DNA of 37,517 bases from Trichodesmium sp. MAG_R03 (GCA_023356535.1 JAKQYF010000020.1:1-37517); one strand, 5' to 3'; counted from the stretch's first letter, positions 28,061 to 37,145 are shown. Notes: generated by a model not told the origin, from the letters alone. Numbers and translations are program-made.

Positions 28061-30841
28061 TTAAAATCGGCCCATGCATACCATATAAGTTCCCCACATA
28101 GCAATAGCAAAAGCTACAATGGTTGACCATATAGGATGACCACTGTTAATAGATTGACCATGTTCAGTTTTCAGAGTATTTATATCTATCCAAGGAGTGG
28201 CTCCTCGCCTCCACCAACCAGTTACAGTTATAGACTTACCAATAAAATCAGCAGGACGATTTATTTGAGGACATAAGTTACCAAGAGGCCCCAATTGATT
28301 AGAATAATGCAACCTGACCAGGCCCATTGTTGTTTGCAAAATCAAATCTTGTCCCAACCAATTACTCATTCCGCTTTTACCAATAAGTTGGCCTTTCAAC
28401 TGAATTACTTGACTATCTAATGGCAAAGCTTTTATATCACTTAACAATTCTAATAAGTCAGGATTTTGCCAAAGTTTAGTCAGTTTTAGATCAGGAAAAA
28501 AATGATTAATTCTCATCAAAATACCAATACTGAAACCCATAGCTGAACAACCAACTAAAATGGAAATATCTCCAAATAACCAATCTAAACGCCAAAAACC
28601 AACAGCAGATAAAATTACACCTATTAACCACAAAAAAATAGCAAAACCTAGACCTATTAATATACCCAAAAATGGCGCTCCCTGAAGCAACAGTTTCTGC
28701 CAATCGAGATTTTGTGGAATTGAAATTCTCTTTTCTTGAGTGCCATTGAATTGATTTTTTGCAGTTATATCAACATTGATATTTTCGAAATTTAACTCTG
28801 TTTCTAGTTTCCAGAAATTAGCATATAAACCTAATCTTTTTAAGCGATCGCCAAGCAAAGGATGACTATTATTAATCTCTAACCATCGACGGTATGGGTT
28901 AACAATATCCCAGTTAAAAATAGATTCAAAACCACTGTATGAAATAACACTACCAGCAGTAATAGCCTGGTTTATTCCTACTGGCATTAATATTGCAAAA
29001 CTCTCTAGTAAATTCCTAACTTTACCTTGATTTTCCACATCATTAGCCATACCAATTGTGATTTTTAGAAGAGCTCGTGTGAGACCATTAGGATTACCAG
29101 TTAAATTACAAGCTAGGCGATCGCTATAATAAATCCGCCGACGTGATAACCCTAAAATAGGCAATTTTAGTAACCAATATAAACCATAACTAAGAGTGGA
29201 AATTATTGCAACGAAGACTCTAAAAACCGATACTAAAATCGGCAAAAAATATTTAATAAATTCTGGTAAAAGATCGGGTAATTGATGATTTATAAAATCT
29301 AAGATAAAATCAGCCCAAAAAGTTAATTGCCAATAGATAGTGTAGGGAACTTGAAGCATCAGATTAGCCAGAGACATTAATCGGAAATCTCCATTTTGAA
29401 TATGACTAATTTCCCTTGCATAAATAGTAGCAATTTCATCTTCTGTTAGATTATCTAATAATCCTTGACTGACAACTATTCTGTAAAAACGAGGCAACCA
29501 TCCATAACTAAATGCTATAGGAACATCTATTGGTAAAACTTTCAATGTGATTTTCTGTATTTTATGTTTTTTACAAAAAGTACGGAGCAGTTTATTTGCT
29601 TCTTTACTGTAATTAATTAGAGTTGTTGTTAGTAGACTTTGGAGACCATAAGTAAGTATTAATAATCCATCAATTAACCAAGGAGATAATATAAATAATC
29701 CAAGAATAAAAATTATAAAATTTCGAGTTGGATCTCGATAAAAAAGTTGAATAGGTCGAAAGTGTGGTAGCCAAACTAGAAAATTATTTGTAGCATCTAA
29801 GCTAAATTTTAGTAAACTAATACTTAACCAAAATATAACAATAATTACAACTATTTGTTCTAACCATAAAAGAGTTAAATTAAGTGATTTTAAGCGACGA
29901 CTTCCTTTTGCCCGTCCTGCTTCACGCCATTTCAATTTAGGTGCATTTTCTGATTTTTCTACAGCAATTTCTGTGAATGTTTGATGGGATTCATTTGTGC
30001 TTTCTGAATTTGATTTATTAACTAGACTTGATAAAGAAGATGATTGATTTTTGTTTAGCTCTATATCATTTTTCTTTGGCTGATAATTCTGTACCACATC
30101 TAAATTTTTACTAGGATTTGTTTTGTGGATATCTGGTAATTCTGAGATTTGTTTAAAATCATTTTCTACAGATAAATCAAGATTTTGTTTGGAGCTATAA
30201 TCGGTACTTTTGTCAGATTTAGATTTATTTAAAGTAGGATTAAAAGGAGCAAATCCTGTTTCAATATGTTGTTTATTTTGGGGATATGTTTCTGGAGTTT
30301 TAGGGGTAGAATTTGTTTTGAGATTATTTGTTTTTTTTGAGATTGGTTTATAACCAGTTTCTAGAGAGAAACCAATATTTTGTTTAGAGATTTCACTGCT
30401 ATTTTTGTCAGGAGTTAAAGTGGATGTATCTGAAGTAGGATGAAAAGGAACAAATCCTGTTTCAATAGGTTGTTGATTTTGAGGAGATGTTTCTGAAGTT
30501 TTAGGGGCAATAATTGTTGATTTTTTAATATTTTTTGGTGGATATCGCTTTAATAATTCCTTGAGATGACGATTAGCAAAACTTTTAATTTCCCTATGAG
30601 AAATTTTAGCAAGATTACGACATAGATAAATAGCTTTATCTATTTGTTTAGTTCTTTCATAAGCAATAACTAAACCCATCTGAGCTTTGAATTTTTGTTT
30701 GATAGGTTCTTGTTGAGCAATTATTTCTAGATGAGCGATCGCCTGTGAGTAATCTTTTTGCTTAAGGGCAAGTAATCCAGTTTTTAGGGATGGTTTTTCT
30801 GCTACATAGTCATCTTGAGCAGAAGATGTGTTATCTATCAT
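28061..30841 (-). CDS. TPR and M48-like membrane protein lacking the HExxH zinc motif
   Basis: The 926-residue product starts with a TPR-like helical repeat region (about 15-100). A disordered Ser/Asn/Lys-rich linker (about 105-300) contains a tandem duplication (PIETGFVPF and HIETGFAPF units, with KQNIGFSLE and KQNLDLSVE). Next are membrane segments (about 325-350, 375-405) and an M48/HtpX-like domain (about 425-685): AFSYGWLPRFYRIVVSQGLL, LTEDEIATIYAREISHIQNG, and NNSHPLLGDRLKRL. The zinc motif expected as HExxH is R476-E-I-S-H480, and the usual E-A-D third ligand is YYSD (571-574). More membrane helices and a beta-rich OB-like module (about 820-895) end the protein. It is therefore probably a non-catalytic M48 relative at a membrane. 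Divergent from cysS. Confidence 0.8.
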   Translation of the reverse strand: MIDNTSSAQDDYVAEKPSLKTGLLALKQKDYSQAIAHLEIIAQQEPIKQKFKAQMGLVIAYERTKQIDKAIYLCRNLAKISHREIKSFANRHLKELLKRYPPKNIKKSTIIAPKTSETSPQNQQPIETGFVPFHPTSDTSTLTPDKNSSEISKQNIGFSLETGYKPISKKTNNLKTNSTPKTPETYPQNKQHIETGFAPFNPTLNKSKSDKSTDYSSKQNLDLSVENDFKQISELPDIHKTNPSKNLDVVQNYQPKKNDIELNKNQSSSLSSLVNKSNSESTNESHQTFTEIAVEKSENAPKLKWREAGRAKGSRRLKSLNLTLLWLEQIVVIIVIFWLSISLLKFSLDATNNFLVWLPHFRPIQLFYRDPTRNFIIFILGLFILSPWLIDGLLILTYGLQSLLTTTLINYSKEANKLLRTFCKKHKIQKITLKVLPIDVPIAFSYGWLPRFYRIVVSQGLLDNLTEDEIATIYAREISHIQNGDFRLMSLANLMLQVPYTIYWQLTFWADFILDFINHQLPDLLPEFIKYFLPILVSVFRVFVAIISTLSYGLYWLLKLPILGLSRRRIYYSDRLACNLTGNPNGLTRALLKITIGMANDVENQGKVRNLLESFAILMPVGINQAITAGSVISYSGFESIFNWDIVNPYRRWLEINNSHPLLGDRLKRLGLYANFWKLETELNFENINVDITAKNQFNGTQEKRISIPQNLDWQKLLLQGAPFLGILIGLGFAIFLWLIGVILSAVGFWRLDWLFGDISILVGCSAMGFSIGILMRINHFFPDLKLTKLWQNPDLLELLSDIKALPLDSQVIQLKGQLIGKSGMSNWLGQDLILQTTMGLVRLHYSNQLGPLGNLCPQINRPADFIGKSITVTGWWRRGATPWIDINTLKTEHGQSINSGHPIWSTIVAFAIAMWGTYMVCMGRF

Positions 30842-31285
30842 TGACTAATTTGATTCAATTAAGGAATAAATAAAAATGAATTAGGAAGGTTAGCTGATTT
30901 AGCTTGACACGAAATTTTAATTTTATGAAATATTTTAATACTAAGTAAATGCTGACAATTTTAGCTATTAAACACTGTTTTACCAAAATAGCTCAATTCT
31001 TACTATACAAAATTTTTGCTTTAATTGATTTTTATTAGAATAGACAATATAAATAGTTAACAGCTTATACTCACATCTAGATTTTCAAAGAATCAAGCAA
31101 TTACTAAGGTTAGCTGATGACCAATTTTATTTCCTGCGGAATGCTGCACAAACGTAAATGTTCATCTTTATTCAAGACAAATTCCCCCTTTGGTGTGATA
31201 ATAAGTTAATAATTTATAGCTGAATAGCTATATAAAGCTATACTCCTTATAATTTAAATTAGATAAAACTAGCATCAATTAATTT
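30842..31285. promoter_or_regulatory. Divergent promoter region (M48-like gene and cysS)
   Basis: 444 bases, AT-rich, no gene. A GC-richer patch (about 31,105-31,160) includes TTCCTGCGGAATGCTGCACA. No T-box features (tRNA-Cys specifier hairpin with anti-terminator) are evident before cysS, in line with cyanobacteria not using T-boxes. Confidence 0.45.
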
Positions 31286-32755
31286 ATGACTCTCAAACTG
31301 TACAACTCACTAACTAGTCAAGAAGAAAAATTTGAATCCTTAGAACCAGATAAAATTAAAATGTATATCTGTGGTGTAACAGTGTATGACTATTGCCATT
31401 TGGGTCATGCTCGTTCCTATATTGTATGGGATACAATACGCCGATATTTAATGTGGCGTGGTTATCAGGTACAGTATGTGCAAAATTTTACTGATATAGA
31501 TGATAAAATTATCAATCGGGCCAGAGAAACAGAGAGTTCTATGGAATCGGTGGTCGAACGTTTCATAGAAGCATACTTTGAGGATATGAAACGCTTAAAT
31601 GTTTTAGAAGCAGATGAATATCCTCGGGCTACCCATAAAATAGATGCAATTAAGCGATTAATTCATGATTTAGAAAAAAGAGGTTTTGCTTATTCTTCTG
31701 GAGGGGACGTGTATTATCAGGTGCGGGAATTTTCCGAATATGGGAAACTCTCAGGTCGTTGTGTGGAAGAAATGCAAGCTGGCGCGAGCGGTAGAGTAGA
31801 GTCAGAAGATTTAGAGGCTGCTAAAAAGAAAAACCCATTTGATTTTGCCTTATGGAAAGCAGCAAAAGTTGGAGAACCTGCATGGAATTCTCCTTGGGGA
31901 AAAGGAAGACCAGGTTGGCATATTGAATGCTCAGCAATGGTGAAAGATTGTTTAGGAGAAACTATTGATATTCATGGTGGGGGAGCAGACTTAATTTTTC
32001 CTCACCATGAAAATGAAATTGCCCAGTCGGAAGCTTCCACTGGAAAATCTTTGGCTAGATATTGGCTCCATAATGGTTTTGTTACTATTAACGGAGAAAA
32101 AATGTCAAAGTCTTTAGGGAATTTTACCACGATTCGGGATTTATTGAATAGACCTATAGACCCAATGGCTGTAAGAATGTTTGTTTTAACTGCTCAATAT
32201 CGCAAACCTATTGATTTTACTGAAGAGGCGATCGCTTCTGCCAAAAATGGTTGGAATACTATTAAGGAAGGTCTATTATTTGCTTATCAATATGGTTCTC
32301 AGTTGGGATGGGAAATGCCAGAAAAAACTTTATCTGAAGAAACAAAGTTATTAACTTTTCAGGTAGAAAAATTCCAGAAAGCAATGGATGATGATATTAA
32401 TACTCCTGCTGCTTTAGCTGTTTTATTTGAATTAGCTAAAGAGTTACGTCGAGAGGGTAATTTTCTAGTACATGAAGGGAAAACTAAAACATCTTTAGAA
32501 AAATTACAAAAACAATGGGTTACTCTAGTAAATTTATCACAAGTATTAGGCTTAGAAGTTAAAATAGATGAACAAGTTAGCAGTATATCTGGAGATTTAA
32601 GTGATGCTGAAATTGATTCTTTAATTCAGCAACGTTTAGAGGCAAAAAAAGCTAAGAATTATTCGGAAGCAGACCGCATTAGAAATGAACTTCAAAATGA
32701 AGGTATTAAGCTAATAGATAAACCTGATGGCATAACAAATTGGCATCGAAATTAA
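31286..32755 (+). CDS. cysS: Cysteinyl-tRNA synthetase
   Basis: The 489-residue class I aminoacyl-tRNA synthetase charges tRNA-Cys with cysteine in two ATP-dependent steps. The HIGH motif is HLGH at 38-41 within YDYCHLGHARS, and KMSKS is at 272-276. Zinc that selects the cysteine thiol is held by C29 (MYICG), C215 (WHIECSAM), H240 and E244 (FPHHENE), all present. The C-terminal helical part carries LIQQRLEAKKAKNYSEADRI and ends DKPDGITNWHRN. Length is normal. No clear Shine-Dalgarno before the ATG. It is an isolated gene, followed by an element Z copy. Confidence 0.97.
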   Translation: MTLKLYNSLTSQEEKFESLEPDKIKMYICGVTVYDYCHLGHARSYIVWDTIRRYLMWRGYQVQYVQNFTDIDDKIINRARETESSMESVVERFIEAYFEDMKRLNVLEADEYPRATHKIDAIKRLIHDLEKRGFAYSSGGDVYYQVREFSEYGKLSGRCVEEMQAGASGRVESEDLEAAKKKNPFDFALWKAAKVGEPAWNSPWGKGRPGWHIECSAMVKDCLGETIDIHGGGADLIFPHHENEIAQSEASTGKSLARYWLHNGFVTINGEKMSKSLGNFTTIRDLLNRPIDPMAVRMFVLTAQYRKPIDFTEEAIASAKNGWNTIKEGLLFAYQYGSQLGWEMPEKTLSEETKLLTFQVEKFQKAMDDDINTPAALAVLFELAKELRREGNFLVHEGKTKTSLEKLQKQWVTLVNLSQVLGLEVKIDEQVSSISGDLSDAEIDSLIQQRLEAKKAKNYSEADRIRNELQNEGIKLIDKPDGITNWHRN

Positions 32756-32780
32756 AACAATATTTGGATTTAATAATATC

Positions 32781-32870
32781 AGGACTTACCCACGGGCACT
32801 ACAGGAAGGTGAGGGCGAATGCCATTCGCCCCTACATATAGCGTTTTCAAGATGAATTTGCGTAAGTCCT
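32781..32870. mobile_element. Small element Z, copy 2
   Basis: 90 bases bounded by AGGACTTAC and GTAAGTCCT, with the inverted repeat extending outward (ATATC / GAATAT). The interior holds the hairpin GGGCGAATGCCATTCGCCC, a type common in cyanobacterial intergenic DNA. It lies 25 bases after the cysS stop. Confidence 0.75.
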
Positions 32871-32939
32871 GAATATATTCACGAAACAGAAAGTATCTCC
32901 AAAATACCAAGAGCTAATTTTTTTCTTGAGTGTTTGCTT

Positions 32940-33015
32940 AATATGCCTAATTAGAGCTTGCTGATTAATTATAAAAGCATTTCTGCTCCTTAAAAGACTT
33001 TTTGAGCAAGCCTTA
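32940..33015 (-). repeat. Partial repeat R1 (right end, inverted)
   Basis: AGAGCTTGCTGATTAATTAT followed by AAAAGCATTTCTG is the reverse complement of the R1 right end (ATGCTTTTATATTTAATCAG then CAAGCCCTA). A second AGCAAGCCTTAATTAG at 33,003-33,018 may be another fragment of the same end. It overlaps a meaningless 66-codon minus frame. Confidence 0.5.
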
Positions 33016-33060
33016 ATTAGTTTAATTTTTTTGGGAACAACTGGCATAACCTAAAATTAT

Positions 33061-33095
33061 TAACTTTTAACTTTTAGCTTTTAGCTTTTAATTTA
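33061..33095 (+). repeat. Heptanucleotide tandem repeat
   Basis: Five 7-base units in a row: TAACTTT, TAACTTT, TAGCTTT, TAGCTTT, TAATTTA. This resembles the short tandemly repeated sequences known in filamentous cyanobacteria. It ends 21 bases before the next ATG, so it lies in that gene's leader or promoter. Confidence 0.75.
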
Positions 33096-33116
33096 TAACC
33101 TATTTAAGTAGTTACT

Positions 33117-34223
33117 ATGAAACCTGAACAAAGGATTTCTATTTCTGTGTCTAACCTACTGTTAATTCTTAGCAGTTTTTTAATATTAATTATTTTATGG
33201 CAAGTTCGAAGTCTAATCGTATTGTTGATGATTGCAGTAGTTTTAGCTTCATCAATTTCACCATTAGTAAATATAACAGAAAGAATTAGATTACCTCGTT
33301 GGTTAGGGGTAATTATTGTCTATTTAACTATAATTTTTGGATTTATCAGTGTAGTATTAACTATTGGCCCACCAGTCTTCGAGCAAATTGAAAGGCTTTT
33401 ACGACAGTTACCATTATTTTCTGAGAGTATCAGCGATAATTTTAAAGATTTTGTTAGTTCCTTAATTCAAAGTCCCCCTAATTGGATTAATCAACTTTTT
33501 GATACTAAATATGTCACAAGTTGGGTAATTCGTTCTAGTCAACAATTTTTATTACGTTCTTATAGTTTAACTAAAGGTGTATTGGGAGGCATAGTCAGTT
33601 TAATATTGGCTTTATTTATTTCAGGTTATATGGTATCCGATAGTCAAACTTTAATTAGCAGTATAATAAAGCTTTTTCCTCAACCTTGGGATAAACGTCT
33701 GGAAAATCAAGTTATTCCTGTAACTGAAAGAATGGGAAGTTATATTAGAGGCAGAATTATAGTGTCTGCTATTTTAGGCATAGCAACAACCACTGGTTTA
33801 GGATTTTTAGAATTGCAAGATTTTTCCCTAGGTTTAGGAGCAATAGCTGCTGTGACAAACCTAATTCCTTTTATAGGTCCAATTCTCGGTGCAGTTCCAG
33901 CTTTAATTGTGGCTATTGCTAAAGGCGGATGGTTGTTTTTATGGGTAATAATTTTGTACTATATTATCCAAAATATAGAGACTTATGTACTCGATCCTTT
34001 ACTGGTAGGTTCTTCTGTTGGAGTGCATCCTTTGTATCAATTACTATCAGTTTTAGTAGGGATTCAATTATTAGGAATTATTGGTGCCTTAGTTGTTCCG
34101 CCTTGGTTTGCTGGGGGTGCTGCCTTGATAGAAAATTTATATTTAAAACCTAAGTTAGAAGCAGAAAAGATAAAATCTATTATTACAAATAATGGCGATA
34201 ATAATCCACCAACTGTAATCTAA
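33117..34223 (+). CDS. AI-2E family (PerM/UPF0118) membrane transporter
   Basis: The 368-residue multi-pass membrane protein has helices visible at about 12-48 (two closely spaced), 60-85, 150-172, and four more between 215 and 345. LPRWLGVIIVYLTIIFGFIS and the family core TNLIPFIGPILGAVPALIVA (about 246-265), with YVLDPLLVGSSVGVHPLYQL following, identify the group. Members are proposed exporters of autoinducer-2 or other small molecules, or Na/H antiporters; the true substrate here is unknown. The last 20 residues are polar. No good Shine-Dalgarno. A heptamer tandem repeat precedes it. Stands alone on the plus strand. Confidence 0.92.
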   Translation: MKPEQRISISVSNLLLILSSFLILIILWQVRSLIVLLMIAVVLASSISPLVNITERIRLPRWLGVIIVYLTIIFGFISVVLTIGPPVFEQIERLLRQLPLFSESISDNFKDFVSSLIQSPPNWINQLFDTKYVTSWVIRSSQQFLLRSYSLTKGVLGGIVSLILALFISGYMVSDSQTLISSIIKLFPQPWDKRLENQVIPVTERMGSYIRGRIIVSAILGIATTTGLGFLELQDFSLGLGAIAAVTNLIPFIGPILGAVPALIVAIAKGGWLFLWVIILYYIIQNIETYVLDPLLVGSSVGVHPLYQLLSVLVGIQLLGIIGALVVPPWFAGGAALIENLYLKPKLEAEKIKSIITNNGDNNPPTVI

Positions 34224-34298
34224 GCATTCAGCTATCAGCTATGAGTTATTAACGAATTTACTAATTTAGGAACACCAGATAAAATTTATATATAAAGA

Positions 34299-34403
34299 TA
34301 CAGGGTTTTCCGTTGTTATAAAGTACACCTAGGCGCTCAAGATGCCCGCACTATATGATTTTCACTATTTACCCTGTACATCATTTGCCCGAAATCTGCT
34401 GTA
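34299..34403. repeat. Dispersed repeat P, copy 2
   Basis: 105 bases matching 13,415-13,520 (AAGATGCCCGCACTA, ATTTACCCTGTACAT, GAAATCTGCTGTA). The GCGGGC half of the hairpin seen in copy 1 has diverged to GCGCTC. It lies 60 bases before the response-regulator gene and could affect its leader. Confidence 0.75.
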
Positions 34404-34462
34404 AAATGCCAATGGTGGATGATTATCGCCATAATTGTCTTATTGAAAGGTAGAACAATAGT

Positions 34463-34840
34463 ATGGTTAAGATTCTCTTAGTTGAAGATAATGAGATGAA
34501 CCGGGATATGTTGTCTAGACGTCTCATGCGTAAAAATTTTGAAGTAATTATTGCTATTGATGGTATAGAGGGTGTAGAAATGTCCATATCAGAAGCACCA
34601 GATATAATTCTAATGGATATGAGCCTGCCTGTGCTAGACGGGTGGCAAGCAACTCAAAAGATTAAAGCTAACTCCCAAAGTAAAAATATTCCAGTAATAG
34701 CAATGACAGCTCATGCTATGGTAGGAGACCAAGAAAAATGTTTACAAGCTGGATGTGATGATTATGATACAAAACCAGTGGAATTTCCCAGACTATTAGA
34801 CAAGATAAAAAATCTTATAGATAAAGAACCAACGCAATGA
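34463..34840 (+). CDS. Single-domain response regulator (CheY-like)
   Basis: The 125-residue receiver domain has no output domain. The acidic pair E8-D9 binds Mg, D52 (IILMDMSLP) is the phospho-acceptor, T82 (AMTAHA) is the switch Thr and K104 (DTKPV) the conserved Lys, so it should be phosphorylatable by a histidine kinase or phosphotransfer protein, none of which is in the window. AAAGG sits about 13 bases upstream of the ATG. Its stop overlaps the start of the adenylate cyclase gene by 4 bases (ATGA), implying coupled translation and a shared pathway. Confidence 0.95.
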   Translation: MVKILLVEDNEMNRDMLSRRLMRKNFEVIIAIDGIEGVEMSISEAPDIILMDMSLPVLDGWQATQKIKANSQSKNIPVIAMTAHAMVGDQEKCLQAGCDDYDTKPVEFPRLLDKIKNLIDKEPTQ

Positions 34841-35895
34841 AACATGGCCAGGGCAATTTGCTGGTTGTAGATGATAATCAATTCAACCGTGACCTTTTAG
34901 TTCGCCGAGTGAAAAGACAAGGCCATATGATAAGTTCTGCATCTGATGGGTTTCAAGCTTTAGAAATGATGAGAAATCAACCATTTGATCTGGTACTACT
35001 GGATATCATGATGCCACAAATTAACGGTTATCAAGTCCTTGAAACTCTTAAAGCTAATCCAGCGTTACGCCATATCCCAGTAATAATGATTTCTGCAGTG
35101 AGCGACATTGATAGTATAGTCCGTTGTATCGAATTGGGAGCTGAAGATTATTTGTCCAAACCTTTTAATCCTATATTGCTCAAAGCTAGAATTAACGCTT
35201 GTTTAGAAAAGAAACGACTTCGGGATCAGGAACAAGCTTATATCAAGCGACTGGCTGAGGAACAAGAAAAGTCAGAAAGGTTATTATTGAATATTTTACC
35301 AGAACCAATTGCTCAAAGGTTAAAACAAGGAGAAAAAACTATAGCTGATAGTTTTAGTGATGTAACTGTTTTATTTGCTGATTTAGTAGGGTTTACTAAA
35401 ATTTCGGCCAATTTATCTCCTGCTGAATTGGTAGAATTACTGAACATGATTTTTTCTTGCTTTGATGAGTTAGCAGAAAAATATGGACTGGAGAAAATCA
35501 AAACTATTGGTGATGCTTATATGGTTGTTGGTGGCCTTCCCACTCGGAGAAAGGACCATGCAGAGGCGATCGCGGAAATGGCTTTAGATATGTTACATAA
35601 AGTCAAAGAAATTTATTCAAATCAGGAAAAACCTTTACAAATTCGCATTGGTATTAATACGGGAGCAGTAGAAGCAGGTGTTATTGGGACAAAAAAATTT
35701 GCTTATGACCTTTGGGGAGATACAGTAAATACAGCTCATCGCATGGAATCTCATGGCATTCCTGGTATGATTCAAGTAACTGAGGATACTTATAATTGTC
35801 TAGCTAATAAGTATATATTTAAGGAAAGAGGCATGATTGAGGTTAAAGGAAAAGGTATGATCAGGACTTATTTACTTATAGGTAGAAAAGAATGA
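34837..35895 (+). CDS. Receiver-adenylate cyclase (class III)
   Basis: The 352-residue product has a receiver domain (about 6-122; D56 phospho-acceptor, K108), a helical coiled-coil linker (about 122-172, EQAYIKRLAEEQEKSERLLL and NILPEPIAQRL), and a class III cyclase domain (173-350). Metal-binding Asp are D182 (LFADLVGFT) and D226 (TIGDAYMV). The base-selecting pair is K222 and D291 (YDLWGD), the adenylate combination rather than the Glu/Cys of guanylate cyclases. The transition-state pair N298 and R302 is present. It should make cAMP from ATP under control of phosphorylation of its own receiver. Soluble. It overlaps the preceding single-domain regulator by 4 bases, so the two are co-translated. 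Confidence 0.95.
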   Translation: MKHGQGNLLVVDDNQFNRDLLVRRVKRQGHMISSASDGFQALEMMRNQPFDLVLLDIMMPQINGYQVLETLKANPALRHIPVIMISAVSDIDSIVRCIELGAEDYLSKPFNPILLKARINACLEKKRLRDQEQAYIKRLAEEQEKSERLLLNILPEPIAQRLKQGEKTIADSFSDVTVLFADLVGFTKISANLSPAELVELLNMIFSCFDELAEKYGLEKIKTIGDAYMVVGGLPTRRKDHAEAIAEMALDMLHKVKEIYSNQEKPLQIRIGINTGAVEAGVIGTKKFAYDLWGDTVNTAHRMESHGIPGMIQVTEDTYNCLANKYIFKERGMIEVKGKGMIRTYLLIGRKE

Positions 35896-36098
35896 AGTTA
35901 GAAATCAGAAGTCATCTCTGGCTGAGTTGAAGCAATATATCAATTCTAACACATAATTATAGCACTACAAAAAGGTGTTAGGAAATTAATACAATTGAAA
36001 TTTTTTACAACCTATAGTTTTGATTTGAACTGATAGCTAAATGCTTGAAGCTATACTATAAAATTAAAAAGTATATCTACACAATTACTAAGAAAAAA

Positions 36099-36629
36099 AT
36101 GTTATTAACTACAGAATTATTTATCGCTTTTAAATGGTTTGGTATTGCTACAATTGGATTTTTTCTTTTGACAACTCTTGGCTTTATTTTGAATTGGGAA
36201 TTTAGATTTAGATTGGTGGGAATAACAGGTTTTATGGGAGTTTTAACTGTTGGTTTATTTGGCTTAAGTTTAGGATTATTCAACCGGGTAGAAATTCCAG
36301 GAGCAGTTCCATATACATTAGTTTATGATAATGGTGCAACTCAAACAGTAATAGCTGTTTCTCCTACTATTACAGAACCGGAATTAGCAGCAACTATGGA
36401 ACAAGCAGCAGGAGATTTATTTTCTCTAGGTCGTTTAGGTGGAGAGGATAAATTAACTATTAGAGTCAGAACTATTATTCATCCAGAAGAAGGTGTTTCT
36501 CAACCACTTTATTTAGGGAAGGTGAAGCGTTCTTTATATCAACGGGAAGATGAAAATATAGATATTAAAATATTTCCTGAAACTTTGGCAAAGTTGGTAG
36601 ATTATCAGAGTCATAATTTGGAGAGTTAA
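36099..36629 (+). CDS. ycf51: Ycf51 family protein
   Basis: 176 residues from ATG 36,099. Two membrane helices fill the front: FKWFGIATIGFFLLTTLGFI (about 8-27) and VGITGFMGVLTVGLFGLSLG. A soluble domain follows: IPGAVPYTLVYDNGATQTVI, ELAATMEQAAGDLFSLGRLG and TIRVRTIIHPEEGVSQPLYL. This matches the conserved Ycf51 protein of cyanobacteria and some plastids, whose function is unknown. An upstream TTG (36,045) would add 18 Lys/Tyr-rich residues; I prefer the ATG because family members start next to the first helix. A 54-base piece of its coding sequence recurs downstream at 36,807. Confidence 0.88.
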   Translation: MLLTTELFIAFKWFGIATIGFFLLTTLGFILNWEFRFRLVGITGFMGVLTVGLFGLSLGLFNRVEIPGAVPYTLVYDNGATQTVIAVSPTITEPELAATMEQAAGDLFSLGRLGGEDKLTIRVRTIIHPEEGVSQPLYLGKVKRSLYQREDENIDIKIFPETLAKLVDYQSHNLES

Positions 36630-36653
36630 GATAAAAATATAGAGATATCTTTG

Positions 36654-37145
36654 AATGGGCTGAAAAGTCTTTCTATTTAATGTAGGTTGGGTAGAACGAA
36701 GTGAAACCCAACAAAGCTTAATTATTGTTGGCTTTTGTCCCTCAGGTACGCTTATTAATGTTGGCCCTAGAAGAAGGAAGCGACACCAAACAAAACTTAA
36801 TTTTAGTCGTTTAGGTGGAGAGGATAAATTAACTATTAGAGTCAGAACTATTATTCATCCAATGGGTTGAAAAAGTCTTTCTATGTCATATAGGTTGGGT
36901 AGAACGAAGTGAAACCCAACAAAGCTTGATTATGGCTGAGTTTTGTCCCTCAAGTACCCTTATTAATGTCGGCCCTTGTAGTTGGGTTTTGTCCCTCAAC
37001 CCAACCTACCCTTATTGCATCATTTTAGCTATGTCAATAACTTAACTATATCAATGTCGGCTTTTGTAGAAGGAAGTGAAACCCAACAAAACTTAATTGT
37101 AGTCGGGTTTTGTATCTCAACCCAACCTAATCTTATTATACCATT
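36654..37145 (+). repeat. Array of AACGAAGTGAAACCCAAC-type repeats with a ycf51 fragment
   Basis: Unit 1 (36,654-36,767) and unit 2 (36,861-36,975) share AAGTCTTTCTAT, TAGGTTGGGTAGAACGAAGT, GAAACCCAACAAAGCTT, TTTTGTCCCTCA and TTATTAATGT-GGCCCT. A more degenerate unit lies at 37,050-37,130. TTGGGT and ACCCAA arms make each unit a hairpin. Between units 1 and 2, bases 36,807-36,860 are identical over 54 bases to 36,431-36,484 inside ycf51. The stretch CCTTATTGCATCATTTTAGC near 37,009 recurs as TCTTATTATACCATTTTAGC near 37,132. No gene in the array. Confidence 0.85.

Noticed and set aside
36654-37145. CRISPR array
   Set aside because: Units are long, unequally spaced and degenerate with no uniform spacers, and no cas gene is present.
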